DNA from: Bradyrhizobium sp. LMTR 3
GTDB lineage: Bacteria; Pseudomonadota; Alphaproteobacteria; Rhizobiales; Xanthobacteraceae
NCBI RefSeq assembly: GCF_001693485.1
Contig: NZ_MAXC01000002.1
Span: forward strand, 248,001 to 312,000
Reading direction: 5' to 3'
DNA: 64,000 bases
Under the pieces are notes generated by a model, which was given only the letters and a program-made list of their open reading frames with translations, was not told the origin of the DNA and ran no database searches. The stretch's first letter is position 1. Each line of letters starts with the position of its first letter. Made by a program: the position numbers and the translations under genes. Positions 41,156 through 49,590 of this stretch are shown here, one piece after another.

Positions 41156-41275
41156 GTAGGGTGGGAAGGCGCAACGCGCCGTGCCCACCATCTATCGTCG
41201 TGTCTTGAATGGTGGGCACGCGGAGCCTGTCATCGGGCGCGCGTTCGCGCGACCCGTTGGCTTTGCCCACCCTAC
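41156..41275. repeat. GTAGGGTGGG repeat carrying the lpxK stop codon
   Basis: Outer arms GTAGGGTGGG (41156-41165) and CCCACCCTAC (41266-41275). Inner arms GTGCCCACCAT and ATGGTGGGCAC lie near 41188-41220. A 39-base module (41222-41260) is shared with the repeat at 34295-34333. The lpxK TAG (41272-41274) lies in the right arm. Confidence 0.8.
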
Positions 41276-42273
41276 GGGCTAGCCTTCCTCTCACGCGCCT
41301 TGAATAGCCGGTCGGCGACGAATTTTCGCAGGCGCGCAGGATCGTCGAACTCTAGCGTTACCGCGAACGGCACGATGTGCTGCCGATCGCGCAGCCGCGC
41401 CAGGTCCTTTTCCGTTGTCACCAATGCCAGCCCGTCGCGCTCGGCCTCGGTAATCAAGCCTTCGATCTCAGTCTGTGAATACGGATGATGATCGGCGAAG
41501 GCCTGCTGCCTGACGACATTGATGTCGCTTGAGCGCAGCGTGTTGAAGAATCGCACGGGATCGCCGATGCCGGCAAATGCCAGCACGCGCTTGCCCCGAA
41601 GCGCGGCGACCGGCGCGTCATCCGGCTTCAGATGCGCGCGCAGTACCGGCTTGCCCTGTGCGGCAATCTCGGCGGCCACCGGCTCGGCAGCGCTGCCGTT
41701 GCCGACAATGATCAGCGCGTCGGTGCGCGCCAGTTGCGGCCGCAGCGGCGCGCGCAGCGGACCGGCGGGAAACACCTTCCCGTTGCCAAGTCCGCGTTCG
41801 CTGTCGATCACGATCAGGGATGCGTCCTTGACGATCGACGGATTCTGGAAGCCGTCGTCCATCAGGATCACGGTCGCGCCTTGCGAGCGCGCCAGCGGCA
41901 CGCCCTCAGCGCGTTTGCGCGACACCACGACCGGCAGATGGCCTGCCAGCATCAGCGGTTCGTCGCCGACATCGGCCGCCGCATGCCGCTCAGGATCGAC
42001 CCGGACCGGCCCGCGCAATTCGCCGCCATAGCCGCGGCTGAGCACGACCGGCGTCTCGCCGAGGTCGCGCATGAGCGTCGCCAGCGCGAGCACGGTCGGC
42101 GTCTTGCCGGCGCCGCCGACGTTGTAATTGCCGACGCAGAGCACCGGGATGCCGGCATTCAATCCCTTGCGCTGCAGGCGCTGTGCGGCGATGGCGCCAT
42201 AGAGCGCGCCGAGCGGTTTCAACAGATGCGAGTTGAGCGACGACGGGCCGTGCCAGAAGCCCGGCTCACGCAT
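41272..42273 (-). CDS. lpxK: Tetraacyldisaccharide 4'-kinase (LpxK)
   Basis: 333 residues; phosphorylates the lipid A disaccharide at 4'. The P-loop is VGNYNVGGAGKTPT, followed by SRGYGG, DVGDEPLML, ILMDDGFQN and FAGIGDP, all family marks. The start overlaps the waaA end by 8 bases. The last gene of the envelope operon; its stop is inside a repeat element, so the native C-terminus may have been altered. Confidence 0.95.
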   Translation of the reverse strand: MREPGFWHGPSSLNSHLLKPLGALYGAIAAQRLQRKGLNAGIPVLCVGNYNVGGAGKTPTVLALATLMRDLGETPVVLSRGYGGELRGPVRVDPERHAAADVGDEPLMLAGHLPVVVSRKRAEGVPLARSQGATVILMDDGFQNPSIVKDASLIVIDSERGLGNGKVFPAGPLRAPLRPQLARTDALIIVGNGSAAEPVAAEIAAQGKPVLRAHLKPDDAPVAALRGKRVLAFAGIGDPVRFFNTLRSSDINVVRQQAFADHHPYSQTEIEGLITEAERDGLALVTTEKDLARLRDRQHIVPFAVTLEFDDPARLRKFVADRLFKARERKASP

Positions 42274-43570
42274 TGCCGGTTCCCATCTCGATCCGCAACT
42301 GCAGCAGATACGGCTCGAGCGCAGAGAGCGTTCGCTCCAGCGCGCCGCCGAGCTGACCGACCACGCGCTCGGATGCGGTGAGCACAGCTTCGCGCGCCCT
42401 GGGATCGGCGAGCATCTGCCCGAACTGCTTGACCAGCGCCTCCTGCGTATCGGCCTGCCGCGCGCCGCCCGCTGAATCGAGGGCTTCGTAGACGTCGGTG
42501 AAGTTGAAGACGTGAGGGCCGTGGACGATCGAGGCGCCGAGCTTGATCGCCTCGATCGGATTCTGCCCGCCATGCTCGACCAGCGATCCGCCCATGAACA
42601 CGATCGGCGCCAGCCTGTAGAACAGTCCCAGTTCGCCCATGGTGTCGGCGACATAGATGTCGGTCGTGGCGGTAGGCAAGTCCTCATGCGAGCGCAGGGT
42701 CGGATTGAGGCCCGAAGCGGAGATCATGCGCGCGATGGCCTCGCCTCGATCGGGGTGCCGCGGCACGATCACCGTCAGCAGCCCCGGGAAGAATCCGGCG
42801 AGCGTGCGGTGGGTCGCCGTCACGATTTCTTCTTCGCCGGGATGGGTGGAGGCCGCGACCACCACCGGGCGGCCGCGCGTCATCGACATCAGCATATCCA
42901 GCTTGTTGGCGTCGGCCGGCGGCGCCGGAACGTCGAGCTTGAGATTTCCCGTGACCATGACGTTGCGGCTGCCCAGCGCGGCAAAGCGATCCGCATCGGT
43001 CTGCGACTGCGCCAGGCAGATGTCGAACTTGTCGAGCAGCGCCGAAATGGTGCCGGCAACCCGGCGCCAGCGCGGAAACGAGCGCTGCGACATCCGTCCA
43101 TTGATCAGCACCATCGGCAGCCGCCGCGCGGCACTCGACAGGATCAGGTTCGGCCAAAGATCGGACTCGATGAACAGCGCCAGCGACGGACGCCAATGAT
43201 CGAGGAATCGCGCGACGTATCGCGGCGAGTCATAGGGAACATATTGATGGATGACGTCCGGGGGGAACCGCTTGGCGACGATCGCAGCCGAAGTCACCGT
43301 GCCCGACGTCAGCAGGATGCGCAGGTCCAAGGCCCGCAGCCGCTCGATCAGCGCAGCCGCCGCCAGCACTTCGCCGACGCTGGCGCCGTGAATCCACACC
43401 AGAGGCCCTGCGGGGCGAAGATCGGCGCTCATGCCGCGGCGTTCGCCGACCCGCGCCGGGTCTTCCTTGCCGAGCTTCAAGCGCCGGTTGATGACGGCAG
43501 GCGACAACGGAACCATCACGGAGGACAGTTTCCGGTAGACGCGCAACGTCATCGGCAGTGGATCAGCCAA
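42266..43570 (-). CDS. waaA: 3-deoxy-D-manno-octulosonic acid (Kdo) transferase
   Basis: 434-residue inner-membrane glycosyltransferase that adds Kdo to lipid IVA. Conserved segments are LVWIHGASVGEVLAA (catalytic Glu region), LLTSGTVTSAAI, IHQYVPYDSPRYVARFLDHWRP, ESDLWPN, GRMS and PIVFMGGSLVEHGGQNPIEAIK. Start TTG 43570 has GGAGG 7 bases upstream and overlaps the DUF374 gene by 8 bases; ATG 43552 is an alternative without a good ribosome site. Confidence 0.95.
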   Translation of the reverse strand: MADPLPMTLRVYRKLSSVMVPLSPAVINRRLKLGKEDPARVGERRGMSADLRPAGPLVWIHGASVGEVLAAAALIERLRALDLRILLTSGTVTSAAIVAKRFPPDVIHQYVPYDSPRYVARFLDHWRPSLALFIESDLWPNLILSSAARRLPMVLINGRMSQRSFPRWRRVAGTISALLDKFDICLAQSQTDADRFAALGSRNVMVTGNLKLDVPAPPADANKLDMLMSMTRGRPVVVAASTHPGEEEIVTATHRTLAGFFPGLLTVIVPRHPDRGEAIARMISASGLNPTLRSHEDLPTATTDIYVADTMGELGLFYRLAPIVFMGGSLVEHGGQNPIEAIKLGASIVHGPHVFNFTDVYEALDSAGGARQADTQEALVKQFGQMLADPRAREAVLTASERVVGQLGGALERTLSALEPYLLQLRIEMGTGNA

Positions 43571-44276
43571 GAGCTGCCTCCGGACGCCCGACAGCCGCGT
43601 AGGCGCGACGAGTCGCTTCGTTCAGCAGAGCTTCTACCTGAAGGCGCAGCTTTTCCATAGTCTCGGAGTCGGCGTCCGGCGGCACGTATATATGTTCAAT
43701 GCCTACCACGGCACCGCGCCCGAATGGCAAATTGATGGTGGTGGAGTCCCAGTTTTTCAACCGGATGAACCGGCTGGTCACCATCGCAAACGGCATGATC
43801 GGCCGGCCAGACTCCCGCGCCAGCATGATAATGCCAAGCCCGACCACCCGCGCGCGCTTCGGCACGTCGGCGGTGGTAGCGACGTTCCATTTGTCTTCCA
43901 GCGCCTGCAGCATCTCGCGGAACGCGCCGACGCCGCCCTTGCGGTGGAAGGCGCCACTATGATCGCCGGAGCCCCTGATGGTTCCGATGCCGAGCCGCTC
44001 GGCGGCGATGGCGTTGAACTCGCCGTCGCGGTGTCGCGAGATCAGGACCTTGGCGCGGTGGCTCTCCTTGGTCTTGATGAACGGCGTCATGAAATGCTGG
44101 CCGTGCCAGAACGCGAAGATCGCCGGCATCTCCGGCTCGACGATGTCGTAGATGTTGGCAGGGTCGTAGCTGAAGCGGTTGGTCAGCCAGACCAGCCGCA
44201 GATATTCGGCCGCGAGCACACCCAGCGCGCGCTGAACCCAGGTGCTGCGCAGCAAATCGCGAAGGAGGCGTTTCAA
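43563..44276 (-). CDS. DUF374 lysophospholipid-acyltransferase-like protein
   Basis: 237 residues. Conserved DUF374 core is IFAFWHGQHFMTPF (HxxxF), LISRHRDGEFNA, GIGTIRGSGDHSG and TTADVPKRARVVGLGIIMLARESGRPIMP. The family sits next to Kdo and lipid A genes across alphaproteobacteria, suggesting acyl transfer to an envelope lipid, but the reaction is not established. The start is TTG 44276 with only a weak AAGAAG upstream. It overlaps waaA by 8 bases. Confidence 0.83.
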   Translation of the reverse strand: MKRLLRDLLRSTWVQRALGVLAAEYLRLVWLTNRFSYDPANIYDIVEPEMPAIFAFWHGQHFMTPFIKTKESHRAKVLISRHRDGEFNAIAAERLGIGTIRGSGDHSGAFHRKGGVGAFREMLQALEDKWNVATTADVPKRARVVGLGIIMLARESGRPIMPFAMVTSRFIRLKNWDSTTINLPFGRGAVVGIEHIYVPPDADSETMEKLRLQVEALLNEATRRAYAAVGRPEAALG

Positions 44277-44288
44277 CTGCAGGACTTC

Positions 44289-44537
44289 TTAACTGGAGGA
44301 CTTCGCGTCTTGACCTGGGTCGAGCAACCGGTGGAGGTGAACCACGAAGTAGCGCATGTGGGCGTTGTCCACGGTCTGCTGCGCCTTCGCCTTCCAGGCC
44401 GCGTAAGCGGATGCGTAATTGGGATACACGCCGACGATGTCGACCTGGTCGAGGTCCTTGAACGTGACGTGTTCGAGATCGGTCAACTCGCCGCCGATGA
44501 CGAGGTGCAGCAATTGCTGCGGGGCACTATCTGGCAT
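44289..44537 (-). CDS. DUF4170 domain-containing protein
   Basis: 82 residues with the DUF4170 block LLHLVIGGEL, DLDQVDIVGVYPNYASAYAAWKAKAQQTVDNAHMRYFVVHLHRLLDP. It is soluble and of unknown function, conserved between the cysQ-like and DUF374 genes in Rhizobiales. ATG 44537 has AAGGA upstream. It is 12 bases from the DUF374 start. Confidence 0.85.
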   Translation of the reverse strand: MPDSAPQQLLHLVIGGELTDLEHVTFKDLDQVDIVGVYPNYASAYAAWKAKAQQTVDNAHMRYFVVHLHRLLDPGQDAKSSS

Positions 44538-44630
44538 GATGGTCCTTCCTAACGAAGTGCCCGGCGAGCAAGATCGATAATGTGAATCGCGGTATGAACG
44601 GGATGATTTGTGGCACGGATTTCGACCGAT

Positions 44631-45440
44631 TCAGGGCAACCGACGATCCCGGAAGTGCTCGACAATGCGCGCATGCCGATCGTATCCCGCCGCCACCAGC
44701 ACCCCGTGCACCACCTCCCGGCGATTATACTCAATCGCATCCCCCGAGAGCGCGGTCATTCTACCATTCGCTTCCTGCACGATCAAATTCGCCGCGGCAA
44801 GATCCCAATCGCGGCTCTGGCCGCCTGCAAAAGCGGCATCGAGACTGCCGTCCGCAACCCGGCACAGCCGCAGCGCCAGCGATCCGATTCGCGGATGCAG
44901 CGTGATGTCGTCCGGTGACGAGCTCAGCCGCTGCACTAGCGGCTTTGGGCCGGCCATGCGGGAAAAATCGAGCACCGTTCCTGCGGATGCACGGACCCGC
45001 TTTTCGTTCAGCATGGTGCCCTTGCCGCGCATTGCGAAGAAGAATTCGTCGCTGGCGGGCGCGAAAACCGCCGCCAGTACCGGCGTTGAACCCGAAACCA
45101 GCGCCACGCTCACGCACCAGTCGTCACGATGCGCAAGATAGGCGCGGGTGCCGTCGATCGGATCGACGATCCAGACCAGTTCCTTGCCGAGCCGTGTGTC
45201 GTCATCGACGCTTTCCTCGGACAGCCAGCCATAATCCGGCGTCGCCGCGCGCAGCCGCCGTTCGACGAGCTCGTTGACGGCGATATCGGCCTCGGAAACC
45301 GGCGAGGAAGCGCCCTTGGTCCAGTTCTTCAATTCGGTGCGAAACAGCGATAGCGCCAGCGCGCCGGCCTCGCGTACGGTGTCCTTCAGCAGCGCGGCAT
45401 CGCGCGCCCAGATCCGGTCGGCGATATCAGCGTCCGCCAA
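44631..45440 (-). CDS. 3'(2'),5'-bisphosphate nucleotidase / inositol monophosphatase family (CysQ-like)
   Basis: 269 residues. Metal motifs are LSEES (Glu), WIVDPIDGTRAYL (DPIDGT) and the distal SRDWDLAAANLIV. The family includes CysQ (hydrolysis of 3'-phosphoadenosine 5'-phosphate) and inositol phosphatases; CysQ is more likely but not certain. TTG 45440 starts 14 bases inside the pmbA gene, with GAGGG 9 bases upstream; no ATG or GTG occurs nearby. Confidence 0.85.
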   Translation of the reverse strand: MADADIADRIWARDAALLKDTVREAGALALSLFRTELKNWTKGASSPVSEADIAVNELVERRLRAATPDYGWLSEESVDDDTRLGKELVWIVDPIDGTRAYLAHRDDWCVSVALVSGSTPVLAAVFAPASDEFFFAMRGKGTMLNEKRVRASAGTVLDFSRMAGPKPLVQRLSSSPDDITLHPRIGSLALRLCRVADGSLDAAFAGGQSRDWDLAAANLIVQEANGRMTALSGDAIEYNRREVVHGVLVAAGYDRHARIVEHFRDRRLP

Positions 45441-46845
45441 GCGTCAGTCCCTCGATGCGCAGCGTCGGCGCGTTGACGCCGTAGCGGAATTCCAGGTCGT
45501 TGGCGGGAACCAGCGACTTGAACATCGCCAACAGGTGGCCCGCGATCGTCACCTCGCTGACGGGGTAAGTGAGCTCGCCATTCTCGATCCAGAAACCGGA
45601 GGCGCCGCGGCTGTAATCGCCGGTCACGCCGTTGACGCCGGAGCCGATCAGGTCGGTGACGTAAAAGCCCTGCTTGATGTCGGAGATCAGTTCCTTCGGC
45701 GTCATCGCGCCGGGTTCGAGATGCAGATTGTACGATCCGGGCGACGGCGACGACGAGACGCCGCGATGGGCATGTCCGGTCGTGACCATTCCGAGCTCGC
45801 GGGCGGTGGCGCAGTCCAGCAGCCACGTGGTCAGCACGCCCTCGTCAATGAGCGCAAGCTTCTTCACTCTGACGCCCTCGGCGTCAAACGTCTGCGAGCG
45901 CAGGCCGCGCACGCGCAAGGGATCATCGATGATGCGGATGTTCTTCGAAAACAACTGCTCGCCGAGCTTGTCCTTGAGGAAGCTGGTCTTGCGGGCAATC
46001 GAAGCGCCGTTGATAGCGCCGACGAGATGGCCGACCAGCGACCCCGAGGCCCGGGGATCGTACACGACCGGCACCTTACAGGTCTCGACCTTACGCGGAT
46101 TGGCGCGCGCCACGGTACGCTCCCCTGCCCGGCGGCCGACGCTTTCGGGCGAATCGAGGTCGGACGCATGCGGAGCTGAGGTGAAGTCGTAATCGCGCTC
46201 CATGCTGGTGCCTTCGCCGGAGATCGCGGTCACCGAGATGCCGTGGCTGGAGCGCAAATATGAGCCGTGGAATCCGGTCGAGGTCACCAGCACCATGCCG
46301 CCGATGCCGTTCGAGGCAGACGCGCCGCTGGATTTGGTCACGCCCTTGACCGCAAGGGCCGCGGCTTCCGCTTCGACAGCGCGGCGTTCGAGTTCGCTTG
46401 TCGTCGGAATATTACGGTCGAGCAGATCGAGCTCGGCGAACTCGCGCGCGAGCAGCGAGGGATCGGCAAGGCCGACATATTTGTCGTCGGGCGCGACGCG
46501 AGCCATTGCGACCGCCCGCTCGGCGAGCCTGGCGACGCCGTCGCCGGAAATATCGTTGGTCGAGACCACCGCCTGACGCTGGCCGACCAGCACGCGCAAC
46601 CCGACGTCGTCGCCTTCGGAACGCTCGGATTCCTCGACCCGGCCATCGCGCACCTCGACGCCTTGCGAAACCCCGCGCACCGCGACCGCGTCTGCGGCAT
46701 CCGCGCCGGCACGCTTGGCGGCCTCGACCAACCGCTGCGCCAGCGTCGAGAGCGCCGATTGATCGAACAGGTCGGAAGTTGCAGGGGTCTTCGAAAGCGG
46801 CGAAGCCGTGGATGGTGAAGAGTTCACAAACAAAATCCCTGACAT
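45427..46845 (-). CDS. pmbA: TldD/PmbA family metallopeptidase subunit (PmbA/TldE)
   Basis: 472 residues; TldE half of the TldD-TldE protease. Seen: ALSTLAQRLVEAAKRAGADAADAVAVRG, RVEESERSEGDDVGLRVLVG, VVYDPRASGSLVGHLVGAINGASIARKTSFLKDKLG and NLHLEPG. No HExxH is present, as expected for the TldE side; tldD is not in the window. The start at 46845 is uncertain because no clear Shine-Dalgarno is seen; ATG 46911 is an alternative. First gene of the operon leading to lpxK. Confidence 0.9.
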   Translation of the reverse strand: MSGILFVNSSPSTASPLSKTPATSDLFDQSALSTLAQRLVEAAKRAGADAADAVAVRGVSQGVEVRDGRVEESERSEGDDVGLRVLVGQRQAVVSTNDISGDGVARLAERAVAMARVAPDDKYVGLADPSLLAREFAELDLLDRNIPTTSELERRAVEAEAAALAVKGVTKSSGASASNGIGGMVLVTSTGFHGSYLRSSHGISVTAISGEGTSMERDYDFTSAPHASDLDSPESVGRRAGERTVARANPRKVETCKVPVVYDPRASGSLVGHLVGAINGASIARKTSFLKDKLGEQLFSKNIRIIDDPLRVRGLRSQTFDAEGVRVKKLALIDEGVLTTWLLDCATARELGMVTTGHAHRGVSSSPSPGSYNLHLEPGAMTPKELISDIKQGFYVTDLIGSGVNGVTGDYSRGASGFWIENGELTYPVSEVTIAGHLLAMFKSLVPANDLEFRYGVNAPTLRIEGLTLGGR

Positions 46846-46949
46846 TGAAGGGGGTCGGACGCCGGCCGGCAAGGCCCTCAGATGTGCCCGATTCACAGGG
46901 ATTTCAAGCATTTTGCGACGCCAAATACCAAACATTTTCGGCATCTGCG

Positions 46950-46997
46950 CAAGGTCTCGTCAATCATGTGAGCCAAGGTCTTGTCAATCATGCTGGC
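46950..46997. repeat. Two tandem 24-base repeats in a divergent promoter region
   Basis: Copy 1 (46950-46973) and copy 2 (46974-46997) agree at 20 of 24 bases; the shared core is CAAGGTCTyGTCAATCATG. A partial third copy, AAGGTCTCG, is at 47052-47060. They lie between pmbA (start 46845, minus) and the DUF6101 gene (start 47093, plus), so they may be a direct-repeat operator. Confidence 0.55.
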
Positions 46998-47080
46998 GGG
47001 TGACTTTGGATTAACCAGGCTTTTTAAGGCGAAACGGAAATCGCTCGGCTAAGGTCTCGCGTATCGACCGGGAACATAAT

Positions 47081-47143
47081 CCCGGCGGGGAGATGAGAGC
47101 CGTGAGGCGTCAAACAGCAATAAGCGGGATCAATCCCGCCGGG
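47081..47143 (+). promoter_or_regulatory. Possible ribosome-site hairpin of the DUF6101 gene
   Basis: CCCGGCGGG (47081-47089) includes most of the Shine-Dalgarno GGCGGGGAG and can pair with CCCGCCGGG (47135-47143) inside the coding region. A competing local hairpin, GCGGGAT/ATCCCGC (47124-47130 with 47133-47139), uses the same 3' segment. The two folds are mutually exclusive. Function is inferred. Confidence 0.35.
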
Positions 47144-47629
47144 TCGAGCCGTTCACTGCGGCTCGACCCTCTTTCTCTGCCGCTCAGCTTCCATGCGCAC
47201 GACACCCGTGCGGACGGCGGCGTGCGCAGGGTCGAACTTCACCGCGAGCGCGTCGTGCTGCACCGTGCCGTCCAGGGCATGCGGATGGCGATCAACGTCC
47301 GCGTCAGCGATTTTCTCGGCGTCGCGCTGCGTGGTCTCGACGACGATGCACAGATGCTGGTGCTGGCGCATCGCGACCCGTCTTTGAACATTCCCTTGTG
47401 CGTGAGCTCCGACGACGAGGAGATCGCCTCCGCCTGGCAGATGTGGAGCGACATCTTCGCGCTGCCGCTGTTGGCGGAAGATGATCACCGCGAACCGGCC
47501 GCCCGCCGCCGCCGCCACAACGCCATCCGCGCCCGCCGCGCGAAATTCCTGGTGCGGCGCCGGGACGGCAATCTCGCCAACAGCGAGACCGTTCATCGGG
47601 ACGAACGCGAGATCATCGCGCGGGATTAA
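47093..47629 (+). CDS. DUF6101 family protein
   Basis: 178 residues, soluble, without signal peptide. Pattern recognised as the bradyrhizobial DUF6101 family: SLRLDPLSLPLSFHAHDTRADGGVRRVELHRERVVLHRAVQGMRMAINVRVSDFLGVALR, with a C-terminal basic segment (ARRRRHNAIRARRAKFLVRRR). A HxxLVLAHRDPSLNIPL stretch is conserved. Function is unknown. Strong Shine-Dalgarno (GGCGGGGAG) directly before ATG 47093. Confidence 0.75.
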   Translation: MRAVRRQTAISGINPAGSSRSLRLDPLSLPLSFHAHDTRADGGVRRVELHRERVVLHRAVQGMRMAINVRVSDFLGVALRGLDDDAQMLVLAHRDPSLNIPLCVSSDDEEIASAWQMWSDIFALPLLAEDDHREPAARRRRHNAIRARRAKFLVRRRDGNLANSETVHRDEREIIARD

Positions 47630-47632
47630 CCT

Positions 47633-47745
47633 CGTCATTGCGAGCCACCGGGGCGGCCCTTCGCGCCGACCCGGTGGCTCGCAATGACGTTGAAGTACCG
47701 AAGTCCCGCAAGCTGTCATACCGCGCGAAGGCGGGGTATCCAGTA
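47633..47745. repeat. Two palindromic repeat units between DUF6101 and ubiA
   Basis: Unit 1 is a 20-bp perfect inverted repeat, CGTCATTGCGAGCCACCGGG (47633-47652) with its complement at 47670-47689. Unit 2 (47714-47745, GTCATACCGC to GTATCCAGTAC) is the inverted relative of the TACTGGATACCCC units at 31.0 and 34.4 kb. The genes converge, and a fold here could protect both mRNA ends. Confidence 0.8.
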
Positions 47746-47788
47746 CGCTGCGCTAGCGCGCCTTTGCCCACCCTGCAAGATTTACGAA

Positions 47789-48718
47789 CTAAGCGCGCAT
47801 CACCGCGTCAATCAACAGTCCCGCAAACAGCAACAGCCCTGCATCGCGGTTCGACTTGAACAGGCGCAGGCACAGCGCGGGATCGCCTATGTTCAACCGC
47901 CCGATCTGCCAGGCCAGATGCGCAGCGAACGCAATCAGCCCGATCCAGGCCGGCCAGCGCGCGCCGCCCAGCATCAGTGCGACGCCGATCAGGATCACGG
48001 CGAGCGAATAAAGCACCGAGAGTGCCCGATGGGTGCGCGCGCCGAACAGGCGCGCGGTCGACTTGATGCCGATCAGCGCGTCGTCCTCGGTGTCCTGATG
48101 GGCGTAGATCGTGTCGTAGCCGATCACCCAACTGATCGAGCCGGCGTAGAGCACGAGCGCAGTGAGATCGATCCGTCCGAGCGTGACCGCAAATCCCATC
48201 AGCGCGCCCCAGGAGAACGCCAGCCCCAGCACCACCTGCGGCCACCAGGTGATGCGCTTCATGAAAGGATAGACCGCGACGATGACGAGCGAGGTGATGC
48301 CGGTCAGGATCGCAAAGCTGTTGAACTGCAAGAGCACCGCGAGCCCGATCAGCGCCTGCAGGACCAAAAAGGCGAACGCCTGCGTCACGCTGATCTGACC
48401 AGCGGGCAGCGGCCGCGACCGCGTGCGCTCGACGCTGGCGTCGAGGTCGCGGTCGGTGATGTCGTTCCAGGCGCAGCCGGCGCCGCGCATCACAAAGGCG
48501 CCGATGAAGAACAGCACGATCACGAGCGGTAATTGCGAAATGTCACGCGCGACGCCGGCGGCCAGCGCCGCCGACCACCAACACGGCATCAGCAACAGCC
48601 ACGAGCCGATCGGACGGTCGTAACGGGAAAGCCGCAAGTAAGGCTGCGACCAGGACGGCGCACGCGTATCGACCCAGTTGCCGGTCGCATCGGCAACCCG
48701 GGTAGACGCGTCGCTCAT
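47789..48718 (-). CDS. ubiA: 4-hydroxybenzoate polyprenyltransferase (UbiA)
   Basis: 309-residue integral membrane enzyme that prenylates 4-hydroxybenzoate in ubiquinone synthesis. Both Asp-rich motifs are clear: NDITDRDLDASVERTRSRPL and YDTIYAHQDTEDD. Also present are YLRLSRYDRPIGSWLLLMPCWW and about eight hydrophobic helices. ATG 48718. It starts 10 bases after the end of the secreted-protein gene on the same strand. Confidence 0.96.
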   Translation of the reverse strand: MSDASTRVADATGNWVDTRAPSWSQPYLRLSRYDRPIGSWLLLMPCWWSAALAAGVARDISQLPLVIVLFFIGAFVMRGAGCAWNDITDRDLDASVERTRSRPLPAGQISVTQAFAFLVLQALIGLAVLLQFNSFAILTGITSLVIVAVYPFMKRITWWPQVVLGLAFSWGALMGFAVTLGRIDLTALVLYAGSISWVIGYDTIYAHQDTEDDALIGIKSTARLFGARTHRALSVLYSLAVILIGVALMLGGARWPAWIGLIAFAAHLAWQIGRLNIGDPALCLRLFKSNRDAGLLLFAGLLIDAVMRA

Positions 48719-48728
48719 CGGATCGTGG

Positions 48729-49382
48729 TCATCGCGCGAGAACGTTGCCGTTCAGCGTATCGAAGGTGCTGCCACCCTTCCTGACCGTCTGCGCTTCGGG
48801 GAGCGCCGCGGAGGACCCGAGCACCTCGCTCAGGCTCGGGCCGGCCGGCCGCTGCGTCCGCGCCTGTTCCGCCACCCCGCAAACCTGCTTCTGCATTTTC
48901 TCGGTGTTCTTGTGGCCGTTCTTGAGCTGATCGGCGATCTGCGGCGGAATTCCGCACTTGGCCGAGTTGGTCTGGACATACTCGATCATCTTCAATTCGG
49001 CCTTGCCGAAATTTCCGATCAGCTTGCAGGCTTCATCCGGCGGCGCCTTGCGGTCGCTCGCAGCCTTGATCAGCTTGCCGCGCCGCTCGGCTTCCTCACG
49101 CAGGGGAACGAAGCCCTGCATGCAGGCGTCCGCCGCACCGCTGGCCTGTGGCGGCGGGCCGCTGAATCCTCTGGAAACCGGGGCAGCGCCCTGCGACGGG
49201 AACGGCGACGGGGCGCCGACCGAGGCCGATGGTGCCGCGCCATTCACCGGCGGAAATGGCGAATTCGCGGGTGCGGCGCTCTGGTTCGGCAACGGCGCCG
49301 GAAACGCACCTTGCGCAAACACGTCGCCCGCATGAACGGTCACGACGACAGCGGTCAGCGGCACAATCAGGCGGCGGATCAT
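48729..49382 (-). CDS. Secreted hypothetical protein
   Basis: 217 residues. A signal peptide ends at GDVFAQ; a Pro/Ala/Ser/Asn-rich linker (residues 25-85) is followed by a helical domain with three cysteines (DACMQGFVPLREEAERRGKLIK, DEACKLIGNFGKAELKMIEYV, SAKCGIPPQIADQL, QVCGVAEQ). Such domains occur in several bradyrhizobial periplasmic proteins of unknown function. GGAGA lies 10 bases before ATG 49382. Probably cotranscribed with ubiA. Confidence 0.65.
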   Translation of the reverse strand: MIRRLIVPLTAVVVTVHAGDVFAQGAFPAPLPNQSAAPANSPFPPVNGAAPSASVGAPSPFPSQGAAPVSRGFSGPPPQASGAADACMQGFVPLREEAERRGKLIKAASDRKAPPDEACKLIGNFGKAELKMIEYVQTNSAKCGIPPQIADQLKNGHKNTEKMQKQVCGVAEQARTQRPAGPSLSEVLGSSAALPEAQTVRKGGSTFDTLNGNVLAR

Positions 49383-49590
49383 CAAGGGCGTATCTCCGGC
49401 GAGGTCCAGGCAGCTCCAACGTCTTCGAAAACGAAGCGGATTTGCGGTAGGCACTTTTACGATTCCTGCCGACGCTTAACAACCCGTTGATTGGGGCAGC
49501 AGCGCGGCGCAAGGGCGCCCCGGAAGTTAAAAATAGCGTCCGGATTCTAGCGCTTTAGGCTAAAAGCAGCGCGGAAACGGAATATTACGG

